This document shows, piece after piece, positions 49,065-56,998 of a stretch of DNA of 64,000 nucleotides (positions are counted from its first letter, which is position 1; every line of letters starts with the position of its first letter). This DNA is from a virus: the IMG/VR virus record IMGVR_UViG_3300031111_000001, positions 50,563 through 114,562 of that record; one strand, written 5' to 3'. The notes under the pieces are model-generated. The model was not told where the DNA came from. It searched no databases and saw only the letters and a program-made list of their open reading frames with translations. Both the position numbers and the translations under genes were made by a program.

Positions 49065-49298
49065 GTGCCCGACAAACTCAAGATCGAAGACCTGAAGGGT
49101 TATGAGGCCCAGGCTCTGTTGGCCTCCATCGATAGCACGCGCCTTTGGGTTTCCGTTACGGACGACAACGTCATCTATAAGATCGAAGACCTGACCAAGG
49201 GTGTGATTGTCGATGCGGCCCGCACCCTTGAAGAGGCGGTCGCCAAGTTCAACAAAATCCACAGAGAAATCGAAGCCCGGAAGCGGGCAGGGAGATAA
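49065..49298 (+). CDS. Protein of unknown function (77 aa)
   Basis: GTG at 49065 after AGGAGCCCCACC. Small, mixed fold, basic C-terminus (EIEARKRAGR). Two bases before the next gene. Confidence 0.55.
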   Translation: MPDKLKIEDLKGYEAQALLASIDSTRLWVSVTDDNVIYKIEDLTKGVIVDAARTLEEAVAKFNKIHREIEARKRAGR

Positions 49299-49300
49299 CC

Positions 49301-50398
49301 ATGAAGAGAATCTACCGCTTCGATTCCAAGGCCGAGCGCAATGAGGGCCTGTTCAAGTGGCTCTGGTATCGCACCTTCGGCGAGAAGTTCACCTTCGATC
49401 CGAACCTGACCACGGCGCAGGAGATCATCGACACGGCCAAGTCCGAATACAACATGACCATCGAGCAGATCGGCCCCGAAACCATGCTGGTCACGGGTGT
49501 CGAGGGCGGAGTCAGGACCACCGGGGGCGACGGACGGCTGGACCGGGCCGAGTATCGCCACCCGTCCTACGTCATGTGCAGTCTGACCCGTGGGTTCGGG
49601 GGTGAGAACCGGGCCTTCGGGTCCAACATCACGCACAACAGCCACGTCACCCTGCGCATCCAACGTGGTGTTCTGTACCGTAGTGATCTGCATCACGAAC
49701 GCTACGGGGCCGACCACAGCAAGCCCACCTTCGTCGAGGTGCGGTTGACCCCCAACCAGTTCGCCGAAATGATCACGAACATGAACGTGGGCGACGGCGT
49801 GCCCGGCACCCTGATGCATGAGAACGGCAAGCGCATCCGCTTCCAGCCGCCCTACGAGGAAACCATCGTCTCCGAGGGCCAGAAGGGTTTCAGAGAAATC
49901 TGCGGCGATGTCCACAAAAAGTTCGCCAAGTTGGAAGAGGAAATGGATGTGATCCTCGCCAAGAAAAACATCGGCAAGGCCGACCGGGAACGCCTTTCCA
50001 ACATCACCGACATCGCCCGCCGAATGCTCAAGGACAGCTTGCCGTTCCTCGCCTCCCAGATCGAGGAGTACGGCGAGACGGTGACCACCCAAGCCAGGAC
50101 CGCCGTGGACAACGCCATCACCACGGCCATGATCAATCTGGGTGGCGAGAAGCTGGCCGAGAAGCTGTCCCATGGCGTGTTGACCCCGAACGGTGCGGAT
50201 CGCATGCTGGCCCTGGACGTGACGCCGCAGGAAACGGCCCTGGCGTCCCCCGAGAGCGATTCTGTGGGGGAATCCGAACTGGTGGCTGATCTGGAGTCCT
50301 TGGGGGCCGTAGAGTGCCACGAATGCAAGCGGTGGGGATTCCCCGGCCACGTCTGTCATGGTTGCGGCGCGGACCTCCCCGACGAGGAAGACGCATGA
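49301..50398 (+). CDS. Protein of unknown function with C-terminal zinc ribbon (365 aa)
   Basis: ATG at 49301. A long first region, then coiled-coil-like helices (EMDVILAKKNIGKADRERL), and a C-terminal zinc ribbon CHECKRWGFPGHVCHGCG. No family recognised. Overlaps the next gene by 4 bases. Confidence 0.6.
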   Translation: MKRIYRFDSKAERNEGLFKWLWYRTFGEKFTFDPNLTTAQEIIDTAKSEYNMTIEQIGPETMLVTGVEGGVRTTGGDGRLDRAEYRHPSYVMCSLTRGFGGENRAFGSNITHNSHVTLRIQRGVLYRSDLHHERYGADHSKPTFVEVRLTPNQFAEMITNMNVGDGVPGTLMHENGKRIRFQPPYEETIVSEGQKGFREICGDVHKKFAKLEEEMDVILAKKNIGKADRERLSNITDIARRMLKDSLPFLASQIEEYGETVTTQARTAVDNAITTAMINLGGEKLAEKLSHGVLTPNGADRMLALDVTPQETALASPESDSVGESELVADLESLGAVECHECKRWGFPGHVCHGCGADLPDEEDA

Positions 50399-50619
50399 TC
50401 ATCCGACTCCAATGTCTGTGCGTGGCTCTGGTGGTCCTCATTGCGGCCATCCTGAAGCCCAGCGAAGTGAAGCGGCTGATGATGGATGCTAACGCCGAGG
50501 CCCGGCGGCATGAGCAGCAGATGCTACTCGACAAGGTCCACTTCAAGTTCGGCATGAACGTGACGGAATGCACCGCCTGTGGCGGCAGGGGCATCATCGA
50601 AGACAAGGAGAAAGTATAG
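50395..50619 (+). CDS. Membrane-anchored CxxCGG protein (74 aa)
   Basis: ATG at 50395 in the end of the previous gene. N-terminal membrane segment (about 4-22), helix, then CTACGGRG, a half DnaJ-type zinc motif. Overlaps the next start by one base. Confidence 0.55.
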   Translation: MIIRLQCLCVALVVLIAAILKPSEVKRLMMDANAEARRHEQQMLLDKVHFKFGMNVTECTACGGRGIIEDKEKV

Positions 50620-51374
50620 TGGCTGGCAGACACCCCTTCGGACCCATCGTGAAGCGTCGGAAAGACTACTTGGTGAATCCGGTGACCGGGAAGCCCGAGA
50701 ACATCAGTATTCCGATTCGCATGAACCAGAACATGACCTTCGGGATCGAGGTGCCCGACGACCTGTTCAATATCATCGCGCCATTCACGGAGCGCATGGA
50801 TGACGCCCTGCGGCCCACCGGGGCCAGAGTGACCATGACCAGCGGAGGGTTCGGGAAAGACCGTGCCCGCATGCTGGTCACCAAGGACGGCGAAAAGTGT
50901 CTGACGGCCTTCAAAACCCTCCATGGGCTGGCGAACCAGATCAGAGAAGAGCGCGTGTCCGAGAAGGTCATCGTGGTCCGCTTCAACGGCGTGCTGCCGA
51001 ACAGCGATGTAATCGCCCTGGCGCAGGATAGCGGCATGGACAACAGGGCCGCAAGCGACTTCATGAGCAAAATGAAGATCAGCTTCCATGATGGCTCCCC
51101 GCTGCTGTTTCTGAACACGTACATCGCGTGGCGCGTCGGCGACAAGCTATACACCGACGATACACTGCGTTTCCCCGTTCATCGCGACAAAGGACACTTC
51201 ACTGTTCTGCCCTGGACCGAGCAACGGGAAGCATTCTTCAATAACGCCGTCAATGCGCTGCGCGATCTGACTGCTGGCGTGATGTCGTTTTTCATGAACC
51301 TGGACGATAAGCTGCCGCAGATCGACAGCGGCAACCTGAAGGCCATCGGAACCACTGCAAAGGAGAGCGCATGA
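50619..51374 (+). CDS. Protein of unknown function (251 aa)
   Basis: GTG at 50619, overlapping the previous stop. Basic N-terminus, then an alpha/beta core with SEKVIVVRFNGVLPNSDV. C-terminal helix. No family recognised. Overlaps the next gene by 4 bases. Confidence 0.6.
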   Translation: MAGRHPFGPIVKRRKDYLVNPVTGKPENISIPIRMNQNMTFGIEVPDDLFNIIAPFTERMDDALRPTGARVTMTSGGFGKDRARMLVTKDGEKCLTAFKTLHGLANQIREERVSEKVIVVRFNGVLPNSDVIALAQDSGMDNRAASDFMSKMKISFHDGSPLLFLNTYIAWRVGDKLYTDDTLRFPVHRDKGHFTVLPWTEQREAFFNNAVNALRDLTAGVMSFFMNLDDKLPQIDSGNLKAIGTTAKESA

Positions 51375-51700
51375 ACATGACCGACTTCTTGTGGCTGATT
51401 GGAGGGGGAACTGGCACGTTCGTTGTTTTGGCCCTGTGGGCCATCGTCCTGATCTGCCTGTTCTTTGCCCCCTTGATCATTTGGCGCAACGGAAACCGCA
51501 CAAACCGGCTGCTGGCCCTGTACATGCTGCACTGCGGCGTGCCCGCCAACAACATCTACGCCGTCTATAAGTCCCGTGGCAGTGACCTTCCGTCTGGCGT
51601 GTACGAAATGCGCAAGCGGCAGATCGCAGAAGAGAAAACCGCCAAAGCAGCAACCAAGGCCGCAGCGAACGAAGCCAAGGCGGCAGGGGAGTCCGAATGA
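51371..51700 (+). CDS. Membrane protein with Ala/Lys tail (109 aa)
   Basis: ATG at 51371. One or two N-terminal hydrophobic segments (about 8-38), then a soluble part ending in a Lys/Ala/Glu-rich helix. Overlaps the next gene by 4 bases. Confidence 0.6.
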   Translation: MNMTDFLWLIGGGTGTFVVLALWAIVLICLFFAPLIIWRNGNRTNRLLALYMLHCGVPANNIYAVYKSRGSDLPSGVYEMRKRQIAEEKTAKAATKAAANEAKAAGESE

Positions 51701-51876
51701 GCAGGGAAGACCGGGAGTACATCGAACACCTCGACGACATGCTGGTGAACGACATCGACGCCCTGGCCGAGGAAATGGGCTGGGACATGGTGGAGTGCCC
51801 GGAGTGTAGCGCGGGCGTGGACACCAGCAAGCACAAGAAGTGCCCGGAGTGCGGGGCCGAGATCAAGACCGAGTAG
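51697..51876 (+). CDS. Zinc-ribbon protein (59 aa)
   Basis: ATG at 51697 (ATGA overlap). Acidic helical start, then CPECSAG and CPECGAE, a clear zinc ribbon. Last gene of a tightly overlapping five-gene run, followed by a terminator. Confidence 0.65.
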   Translation: MSREDREYIEHLDDMLVNDIDALAEEMGWDMVECPECSAGVDTSKHKKCPECGAEIKTE

Positions 51877-51883
51877 TTTCAGC

Positions 51884-51905
51884 AAGGGGGCCGCAAGGCT
51901 CCCTT
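51884..51905 (+). terminator. Terminator-like hairpin
   Basis: AAGGGGGCC pairs with GGCTCCCTT (one G-T pair) around a GCAA tetraloop, followed by TTGC. Confidence 0.6.
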
Positions 51906-51922
51906 TTGCATTGTGAGGGCCT

Positions 51923-52201
51923 ATGCGATTTGAAGAAAAGTATTTCATCCAAGATCGGGAAGCGAGAGACGCACTAGACGAACATTTTGAAGGCAAGGGT
52001 TACGTTCTTTTCGTTCACTACTACAGGAACCAGTACATTTGCACGGTTGCACACTACTACAACATCACGATGGTCAATATTCACATGGACAGGGGCAAGT
52101 GGCTGGTTGTGGAACTGACGAGCCATCGCATGATGATCAACTGGAAGCCTGACACAGGGCGCGACGGTGGCGGCTGGGAGAACACGCGAGGCATTCAGTA
52201 A
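51923..52201 (+). CDS. Protein of unknown function (92 aa)
   Basis: ATG at 51923. Tyr/His-rich beta structure (YVLFVHYYRNQYICTVAHYY). No family recognised; the next promoter follows 15 bases later. Confidence 0.6.
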   Translation: MRFEEKYFIQDREARDALDEHFEGKGYVLFVHYYRNQYICTVAHYYNITMVNIHMDRGKWLVVELTSHRMMINWKPDTGRDGGGWENTRGIQ

Positions 52202-52216
52202 ACTTGCAAAAACTAC

Positions 52217-52245
52217 TTGACATTTCCACCGGCATATGAGAGGTT
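52217..52245 (+). promoter_or_regulatory. Promoter TTGACA-N17-GAGGTT
   Basis: TTGACA 52217-52222, 17 bases, GAGGTT 52240-52245, then TTCAACGCAACGAG. Upstream AAAACTAC is shared with several copies. Confidence 0.7.
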
Positions 52246-52282
52246 GTTTTCAACGCAACGAGAAACCAACCCGGAGACAAAC

Positions 52283-52510
52283 ATGACCTACCTCGCCATC
52301 TGCCACCGCACCAACGGCCCCGACATCGATCCCTGCGAAACCCTGGAACAGGCCAAGGCAGCTTTTGATGGCTGGATGGAAGACATCGAATCCGGGCTGC
52401 TGGACGACTGCACGGCCCTGCGCATCGTTCGCGAGATCACCGAGGAAGAAAAGGCCAACGGCATTCATCAGTATGACATCGATCCCATCCAGATCGCTTA
52501 TTTCGACTAG
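52283..52510 (+). CDS. Protein of unknown function (75 aa)
   Basis: ATG at 52283 after CGGAGACAAAC. Small acidic alpha/beta protein. No family recognised. Confidence 0.6.
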   Translation: MTYLAICHRTNGPDIDPCETLEQAKAAFDGWMEDIESGLLDDCTALRIVREITEEEKANGIHQYDIDPIQIAYFD

Positions 52511-52519
52511 GAGATAGCC

Positions 52520-52780
52520 ATGGAAATCAGCAAGAACGTCTGGGAAGACATCGCGAATCAGACCCACGACATGATCCAGATCATGGAGTGCTTCGACTGG
52601 ATCAGCGACAACGGCGGGATCGCCGAGGGCCACAAAGTGGACGATCCCAACGAGATCAAGCAGATCATCGAGGGCAACGACGCGCTGATCGAGGAGTCTA
52701 CCCGGAGCGCCGCCAAAGAGATCATCAGCAACGAGATTAAGGCCCACTTCACCATGCGGAACGTAAGGATTAGCAGATGA
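52520..52780 (+). CDS. Acidic helical protein (86 aa)
   Basis: ATG at 52520 after AGGAGATAGCC. Mostly helix. Overlaps the next gene by 4 bases. Confidence 0.55.
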   Translation: MEISKNVWEDIANQTHDMIQIMECFDWISDNGGIAEGHKVDDPNEIKQIIEGNDALIEESTRSAAKEIISNEIKAHFTMRNVRISR

Positions 52781-52989
52781 CCCAGAAAGAGATCGACACC
52801 CTGGTCCGCACGTTTGCTGACGCCATTGCCGACATGGCCGCAGGGCACGAATACCTATACCCCGAGGATGTGATGGACCAGTTCGCCATTGCCATGGACG
52901 AGGTGGCCGGGGAGGGCTGGTTTGAATACGCCGGGCTGAAGGATACAGAAGCCTTTGGCGAATACTGCGCGTCCGTCCATGGAGTGTAG
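52777..52989 (+). CDS. Acidic helical protein (70 aa)
   Basis: ATG at 52777, overlap ATGA with the previous stop. Mostly helix, rich in Asp/Glu. No family recognised. Confidence 0.55.
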   Translation: MTQKEIDTLVRTFADAIADMAAGHEYLYPEDVMDQFAIAMDEVAGEGWFEYAGLKDTEAFGEYCASVHGV

Positions 52990-52990
52990 C

Positions 52991-53248
52991 GTGATCCTCA
53001 ACGAACGTCAGCGCAAAGCACTGGCCGCTTTGCACACGATCCCGAATACAACCCTGCATCAGGACAGCGAGACTGCTGCATGGCGATTCTGGCATCCCGA
53101 GAGCTACAACGTCAGGCTGTCCTTGACGTGCCGGGATGTTATGAAGCTGGTGGCCGCAGGGCTTCTTCAGAGCGATCCGATCTACCATACGAAGCATCTT
53201 TTTTTGACCGAGGCCGGAAAACTGCTTGACATTTCTTCCGGGTTGTGA
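52991..53248 (+). CDS. Winged-helix-like small protein (85 aa)
   Basis: GTG at 52991, six bases after GGAG; an ATG lies in frame at 52979. The end VMKLVAAGLLQ...LFLTEAGKLLD looks like a recognition helix and wing of a winged-helix fold. Its last codons overlap the next promoter's TTGACA and spacer. Confidence 0.45.
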   Translation: MILNERQRKALAALHTIPNTTLHQDSETAAWRFWHPESYNVRLSLTCRDVMKLVAAGLLQSDPIYHTKHLFLTEAGKLLDISSGL

Positions 53249-53254
53249 GAGTGT
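53226..53254 (+). promoter_or_regulatory. Promoter TTGACA-N17-GAGTGT, inside a gene's end
   Basis: TTGACA 53226-53231, 17 bases, GAGTGT 53249-53254, then TTCAACGCAACGA. Embedded in the 3' end of 52991-53248, whose stop is the TGA at the spacer's end. Confidence 0.65.
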
Positions 53255-53291
53255 TCTTTCAACGCAACGAACACCAACCCTGGAGAAAATC

Positions 53292-53528
53292 ATGCAGTAC
53301 AAGGGCCACACCATGAAGCAGGTGCCCGCCGACGAGTTCTTCGGTACCGTGGGCCAGTTGGACGTGCATCCCCACATCGTGAATCCCTACAGCTACGACG
53401 AGAAGACCGGCTACACCAGCGAGTGGAAGACCCGGCAGGGCACCTTCGTCGGTCTGTCCTTCGGCGGCACCGTCCACATGCGGTGGGAGAAGTCTTATTT
53501 CGTGCCCGTGACCACGGAGGGGAATTAA
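53292..53528 (+). CDS. Protein of unknown function (78 aa)
   Basis: ATG at 53292 after TGGAGAAAATC. Beta-rich, aromatic (SYDEKTGYTSEWKTR). First gene of a long compact unit that runs to about 55185. Confidence 0.55.
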   Translation: MQYKGHTMKQVPADEFFGTVGQLDVHPHIVNPYSYDEKTGYTSEWKTRQGTFVGLSFGGTVHMRWEKSYFVPVTTEGN

Positions 53529-53529
53529 C

Positions 53530-53763
53530 ATGCGCTGGCAGCAGAAGCTCACCAAGACCCAACTGAAGCACCTCAAGGACTGCGGGATCACCACGCTGAC
53601 CGCGTTCATCCGCTGCCGCAAGCAGCAGCTTTCCGACATGCGGAAGTTCGACGCGAATCCGCAAAATGCCGAGCGCAGCGCGGAAACCGTCGTGGGGTGC
53701 TGGGACTGCCGGGAGATCGCCAAGCGGCTGCAAGTGTGTGACTTCGCCCCGGAGGCCAAGTAG
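53530..53763 (+). CDS. Basic Cys-containing small protein (77 aa)
   Basis: ATG at 53530. Lys/Arg-rich helical start, four Cys spread (DCG, RCRK, GCWDC, VCD). Nucleic acid binding is possible but unproven. Confidence 0.5.
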   Translation: MRWQQKLTKTQLKHLKDCGITTLTAFIRCRKQQLSDMRKFDANPQNAERSAETVVGCWDCREIAKRLQVCDFAPEAK

Positions 53764-53765
53764 CC

Positions 53766-53966
53766 ATGATCACCATCGAAATTGACACCTTCGAAGACGA
53801 CGGCGATTCCGGCTGGGTTGTCTCCGACAGCGGCGACGAATACGATCCCGTCTATTTTTACGAAGGCGAGGGAGCGACGGCCCAAGAGGCCATGGACGAG
53901 GCCGAGGATCGCGCCACCGTGTACGAGGACGACGGCCTGGAAATCACCATCGTGAGGCGGGGCTAA
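53766..53966 (+). CDS. Very acidic small protein (66 aa)
   Basis: ATG at 53766. About one third Asp/Glu, beta-helix-beta outline; stop overlaps the next start. Small acidic proteins in phages can mimic DNA, but this is speculation. Confidence 0.55.
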   Translation: MITIEIDTFEDDGDSGWVVSDSGDEYDPVYFYEGEGATAQEAMDEAEDRATVYEDDGLEITIVRRG

Positions 53967-54121
53967 TGTTCCGCACCGCACTCAGGCACCAGCGTTTCCG
54001 TGGCCGCAACCTCGACGCCGGAAAAGAACACCCCGAGTGGTCCCAGCGCAGAACTGCCGAGAACTTCGGACGCCGCTGGCGGCATAATTCCGTGACTCAC
54101 AAGCTGCATATGGGAGATTAG
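53966..54121 (+). CDS. Very basic small protein (51 aa)
   Basis: ATG at 53966. Arg/His-rich (LRHQRFRGRNLDAG, RRWRHNS), right after the acidic protein. No family recognised. Confidence 0.5.
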   Translation: MFRTALRHQRFRGRNLDAGKEHPEWSQRRTAENFGRRWRHNSVTHKLHMGD

Positions 54122-54123
54122 CC

Positions 54124-54285
54124 ATGACCACCAAGAAGTGCCCCAAGTGCAAGGAACACGATCTGCTTTGGCACTGCATCCACGGGATACGCCTGAAGCG
54201 CGAGGACGAGAACGGCAAAATGGGCTATGACGTGCGCTGCCCGAAGTGCGGCGACTTCACCCTGCCAGCCCCGAAGCGAGGATAA
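54124..54285 (+). CDS. Zinc-ribbon protein (53 aa)
   Basis: ATG at 54124. CPKCKEHD and CPKCGDF about 36 residues apart form a zinc ribbon. Function unknown. Confidence 0.6.
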   Translation: MTTKKCPKCKEHDLLWHCIHGIRLKREDENGKMGYDVRCPKCGDFTLPAPKRG

Positions 54286-54296
54286 CCAGGATAACC

Positions 54297-54782
54297 ATGG
54301 ACATCGAGCGCAAGGAACAGACCGAGAAGCGGGCCATGACGCAGAGCATGGGCTGGTGGCGCTGGAAGTGCCCCTGCTGCGGCCCTGCGGCCAAGACGGA
54401 CGAACGTGCCCAGGCCCATCGCAAGGTGCGCCGGGCGGTCAATCAAGAACTTCATGAAGCCGTAAAGGAAGCCAATATGCCCCTGCCCATGACCAACCTC
54501 CGGGCCATCATGCCCGAACTGGAAGCCGCCGAGCGCCATGTGCTGGCTATCGCCGACATACCCGGCCTTGCCGATATGAACAGCGACGACATCACGGCAG
54601 AATACAACCGGCGGCAGGACGCATACAACGAGGTCGCCCAGCGCGCCGCCCTGGCCCTGTGGGAGGACACGAAGGACCGCAACAGCAAGTCCTCGATCAT
54701 GATGGTCTTCGGCACGCCGAACAGGGAAGGCCGGTGCCCCGGCCCCGGATCGTTCAAGGTCTTCCTGCGGGATAAGGAGTAG
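54297..54782 (+). CDS. Zinc-binding protein of unknown function (161 aa)
   Basis: ATG at 54297 after AGGATAACC. N-terminal WKCPCCGPAAK pair, then long helices. No family recognised. Confidence 0.55.
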   Translation: MDIERKEQTEKRAMTQSMGWWRWKCPCCGPAAKTDERAQAHRKVRRAVNQELHEAVKEANMPLPMTNLRAIMPELEAAERHVLAIADIPGLADMNSDDITAEYNRRQDAYNEVAQRAALALWEDTKDRNSKSSIMMVFGTPNREGRCPGPGSFKVFLRDKE

Positions 54783-54784
54783 TC

Positions 54785-54970
54785 ATGTCCGACTTCAGCA
54801 AAGACACCCCCGAAGAATTTGTCGAGGATGCGTGGTACTGCCTTCAGGATTTCCTCAAGGCCCACGGCGACGAACTCGACGGCGACTACGGCAAGGACAT
54901 CGTGGACATCCTGCGCAGCCTCCGAGACAGGGCGCAGCACCTCACCCTGAACGTCATCAGGAAGAGGTAG
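54785..54970 (+). CDS. Small helical protein (61 aa)
   Basis: ATG at 54785, two bases after the previous stop (ATAAGGAGTAGTC upstream). Acidic helical start, basic end. No family recognised. Confidence 0.5.
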   Translation: MSDFSKDTPEEFVEDAWYCLQDFLKAHGDELDGDYGKDIVDILRSLRDRAQHLTLNVIRKR

Positions 54971-54972
54971 CC

Positions 54973-55185
54973 ATGGCGTTCACCAAACAAGACGCCCTGG
55001 ACATGCTGGCCGAGCATTGCGACATCCAGTCACCAGCCGAGCCGGGTGAAGGCCCGGTTGCGGCTGCGGCCAGGGAGCATCAGGACGCTATAGACTCCCT
55101 TGATGCTGCCCGGATGATTATCCGGGGCTACTTCGACAGCGTGCTGGCCGAGATCAGGGCGAAGAAAGCTCAAGAAACTACTTGA
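54973..55185 (+). CDS. Small helical protein (70 aa)
   Basis: ATG at 54973 after AAGAGGTAGCC. Helical, acidic. Its stop TGA lies inside the -35 box of the next promoter. Confidence 0.5.
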   Translation: MAFTKQDALDMLAEHCDIQSPAEPGEGPVAAAAREHQDAIDSLDAARMIIRGYFDSVLAEIRAKKAQETT

Positions 55186-55210
55186 CATTTCTGCCGGTTT
55201 GTGGGAGGGT
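55182..55210 (+). promoter_or_regulatory. Promoter TTGACA-N17-GAGGGT
   Basis: TTGACA 55182-55187, 17 bases, GAGGGT 55205-55210, then TTTCAACGCAACGAG. The upstream gene's stop is part of the -35 box. Confidence 0.65.
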
Positions 55211-55252
55211 GATTTCAACGCAACGAGATCACCCCAAACCGGAGACATCACC

Positions 55253-55459
55253 ATGAAGAAGATCACCCCCAACGCCACCCTGATCGCAGCCATCAAGAAC
55301 GTCAACCCCATCGAGCGCAAGAACGCGATGATCGTGGCCGAACGTCTGGTCAATGAAAACTTCACCAAGCTGACCGCCTTTAACGACTTCGACGAGGCCA
55401 CCAACATCGAAATGGCGATGGACTCCGCTGCCTCCGAAATCACCTACTGCTTCGCGTAA
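55253..55459 (+). CDS. Protein of unknown function (68 aa)
   Basis: ATG at 55253 after CGGAGACATCACC. All helical. First gene of the unit running to 57669. Confidence 0.55.
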   Translation: MKKITPNATLIAAIKNVNPIERKNAMIVAERLVNENFTKLTAFNDFDEATNIEMAMDSAASEITYCFA

Positions 55460-55471
55460 GGGGGCGTCACC

Positions 55472-55888
55472 ATGGAATCCATCATCGTCAAGTGCTGCAT
55501 GAACGGCTCCGACGTGACCAACTTCACGGACGGCAAGCTCTACAGGGCCACCAAGCCCCGGCCTGATCTGGCCGTGTACGAGATCAAGGACGACAACGGC
55601 CACGTCAAGGTTATCCTACCCGGCGAGAAGTCCCCGCATCTGGTGCGGCAGACCGACTTCAGGGGCTGGAGGACGCAGAAGCCTGTGGGCGTCTTTGAGG
55701 TGGTCACCCCCGAGTTCAAGTGCATCGAGTCCGAACAGTTCGCAGCCGGGCACATGCTGCCCATGGGCACGGGCTGGCGGGCCGAGGACCACGGGACGTG
55801 GCGCATCAAGGGCGTCGGCGGCATGGGCGAGTTCTTCAGGGGCTCCCTGGCCGACTGCAAGGCTTTCGTCGAAAGGATCGGGAGGTAG
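55472..55888 (+). CDS. Protein of unknown function (138 aa)
   Basis: ATG at 55472 after AAGGGGGCGTCACC. Beta-rich throughout with FRGWRTQKPVGVFEVV. No family recognised. Confidence 0.55.
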   Translation: MESIIVKCCMNGSDVTNFTDGKLYRATKPRPDLAVYEIKDDNGHVKVILPGEKSPHLVRQTDFRGWRTQKPVGVFEVVTPEFKCIESEQFAAGHMLPMGTGWRAEDHGTWRIKGVGGMGEFFRGSLADCKAFVERIGR

Positions 55889-55890
55889 GC

Positions 55891-56121
55891 ATGTCCGAAC
55901 CCATCTGGCAGAACCCCAAGGACATGCGCGTCTACAGGATTATCACCGAAAACGGAGACACATACGACTGGCAAGCCCTGGAGGCTGATCTGCGTGACCT
56001 GACCGGCTGGCGTCCCATGGGTCAGGATAACGTCGAAATCTTTCAAGACATGATTAAGCAGCACCAAACAATCCGCAACGTGTGCGGCAGTTTACTGTTG
56101 ATCACCAGGGTAGGGGTGTAG
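55891..56121 (+). CDS. Protein of unknown function (76 aa)
   Basis: ATG at 55891 after GGGAGGTAGGC. Small mixed fold, no motif. Confidence 0.5.
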   Translation: MSEPIWQNPKDMRVYRIITENGDTYDWQALEADLRDLTGWRPMGQDNVEIFQDMIKQHQTIRNVCGSLLLITRVGV

Positions 56122-56123
56122 CC

Positions 56124-56312
56124 ATGGGCTGTGGAGCAGACGCCATGCGCAACACGTTCAAGGACGACGAGATCAGGCAGCTTCGCCTGATCATCACCGG
56201 GCTGCACGCGACCATCCGTGAGGCCATCCAGGCCATCGACGAGGGCGACACGGACGAAGCCATCGAAATCCTGCAACTGGCCGTGGGAGACAAGCGAAAT
56301 GAGCATGATTGA
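56124..56312 (+). CDS. Small helical protein (62 aa)
   Basis: ATG at 56124, two bases after the previous stop. Helical hairpin-like (IRQLRLIITGLHATIREAIQ). Overlaps the next gene by 14 bases. Confidence 0.5.
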   Translation: MGCGADAMRNTFKDDEIRQLRLIITGLHATIREAIQAIDEGDTDEAIEILQLAVGDKRNEHD

Positions 56313-56601
56313 GATCGTCGAGAGGGCAGGGGAGTTCGCCCACGGCGGCGACCCCATCCAGGCCGCAGCCGAGTGGGCCGAGTACGAGTTCACCGAAGAA
56401 GAGGCCGAGCGATGGCTCAAGTCCCGCTGCTTCGATCCGTGGTCAGCCAGCATCCTTGAGGACTGCGGCATCACCCCCGAACAGGTTGCCGCCGAGACGG
56501 ACCAGGGCATGGGCGACTATACGGACACCATCGGCTACAAGTACAGTAATATGGACTTGCCTCTGACGACTGTCGAGCGTATCGTGCGCCAGAACCACTG
56601 A
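56299..56601 (+). CDS. Acidic protein of unknown function (100 aa)
   Basis: ATG at 56299 in the previous gene's end. Helical acidic protein (EWAEYEFTEEEAERWL). No family recognised. Confidence 0.5.
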   Translation: MSMIEIVERAGEFAHGGDPIQAAAEWAEYEFTEEEAERWLKSRCFDPWSASILEDCGITPEQVAAETDQGMGDYTDTIGYKYSNMDLPLTTVERIVRQNH

Positions 56602-56618
56602 TCCGCAGGAGCATCGCC

Positions 56619-56858
56619 ATGAGCATCCACAAGAACTACAACCGCCTGTCCGTCGCAGAATGCGGGTACGTGAACGATCTGTTCAATCGTCTCATTCCAG
56701 AAATGCGCGAGGCCGGTATCGCGGTCAAGGGTGACGACAGAGCCGAACACGCTGTCGAGGCTATTGCCACATGGATCGTGGAGAGCGACGAAAAGACGCC
56801 CGTGGAGTCAAGAGACATATGGGAACGCGCCCGTGAGCAGGGTGATCTGGAAGGCTAA
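56619..56858 (+). CDS. Protein of unknown function (79 aa)
   Basis: ATG at 56619 after AGGAGCATCGCC. Helical; its stop overlaps the next start. Confidence 0.5.
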   Translation: MSIHKNYNRLSVAECGYVNDLFNRLIPEMREAGIAVKGDDRAEHAVEAIATWIVESDEKTPVESRDIWERAREQGDLEG

Positions 56859-56998
56859 TGTACACCATCCAGTGCCCAGAGTGCGGACAGCGCATAACCA
56901 TCACCCCTGATTGTCAGATTGGTGACAAAGAGCAACATCTTTACATGACCGAAGCGGCACTCAAGCAGCAGGGAGCAGAGACATGGACGAGTATTTGA
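56858..56998 (+). CDS. Half zinc-ribbon small protein (46 aa)
   Basis: ATG at 56858 overlapping the previous stop. YTIQCPECGQRITITPDC, one Cys pair plus a later Cys. Overlaps the MucR-like gene by 16 bases. Confidence 0.5.
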   Translation: MYTIQCPECGQRITITPDCQIGDKEQHLYMTEAALKQQGAETWTSI

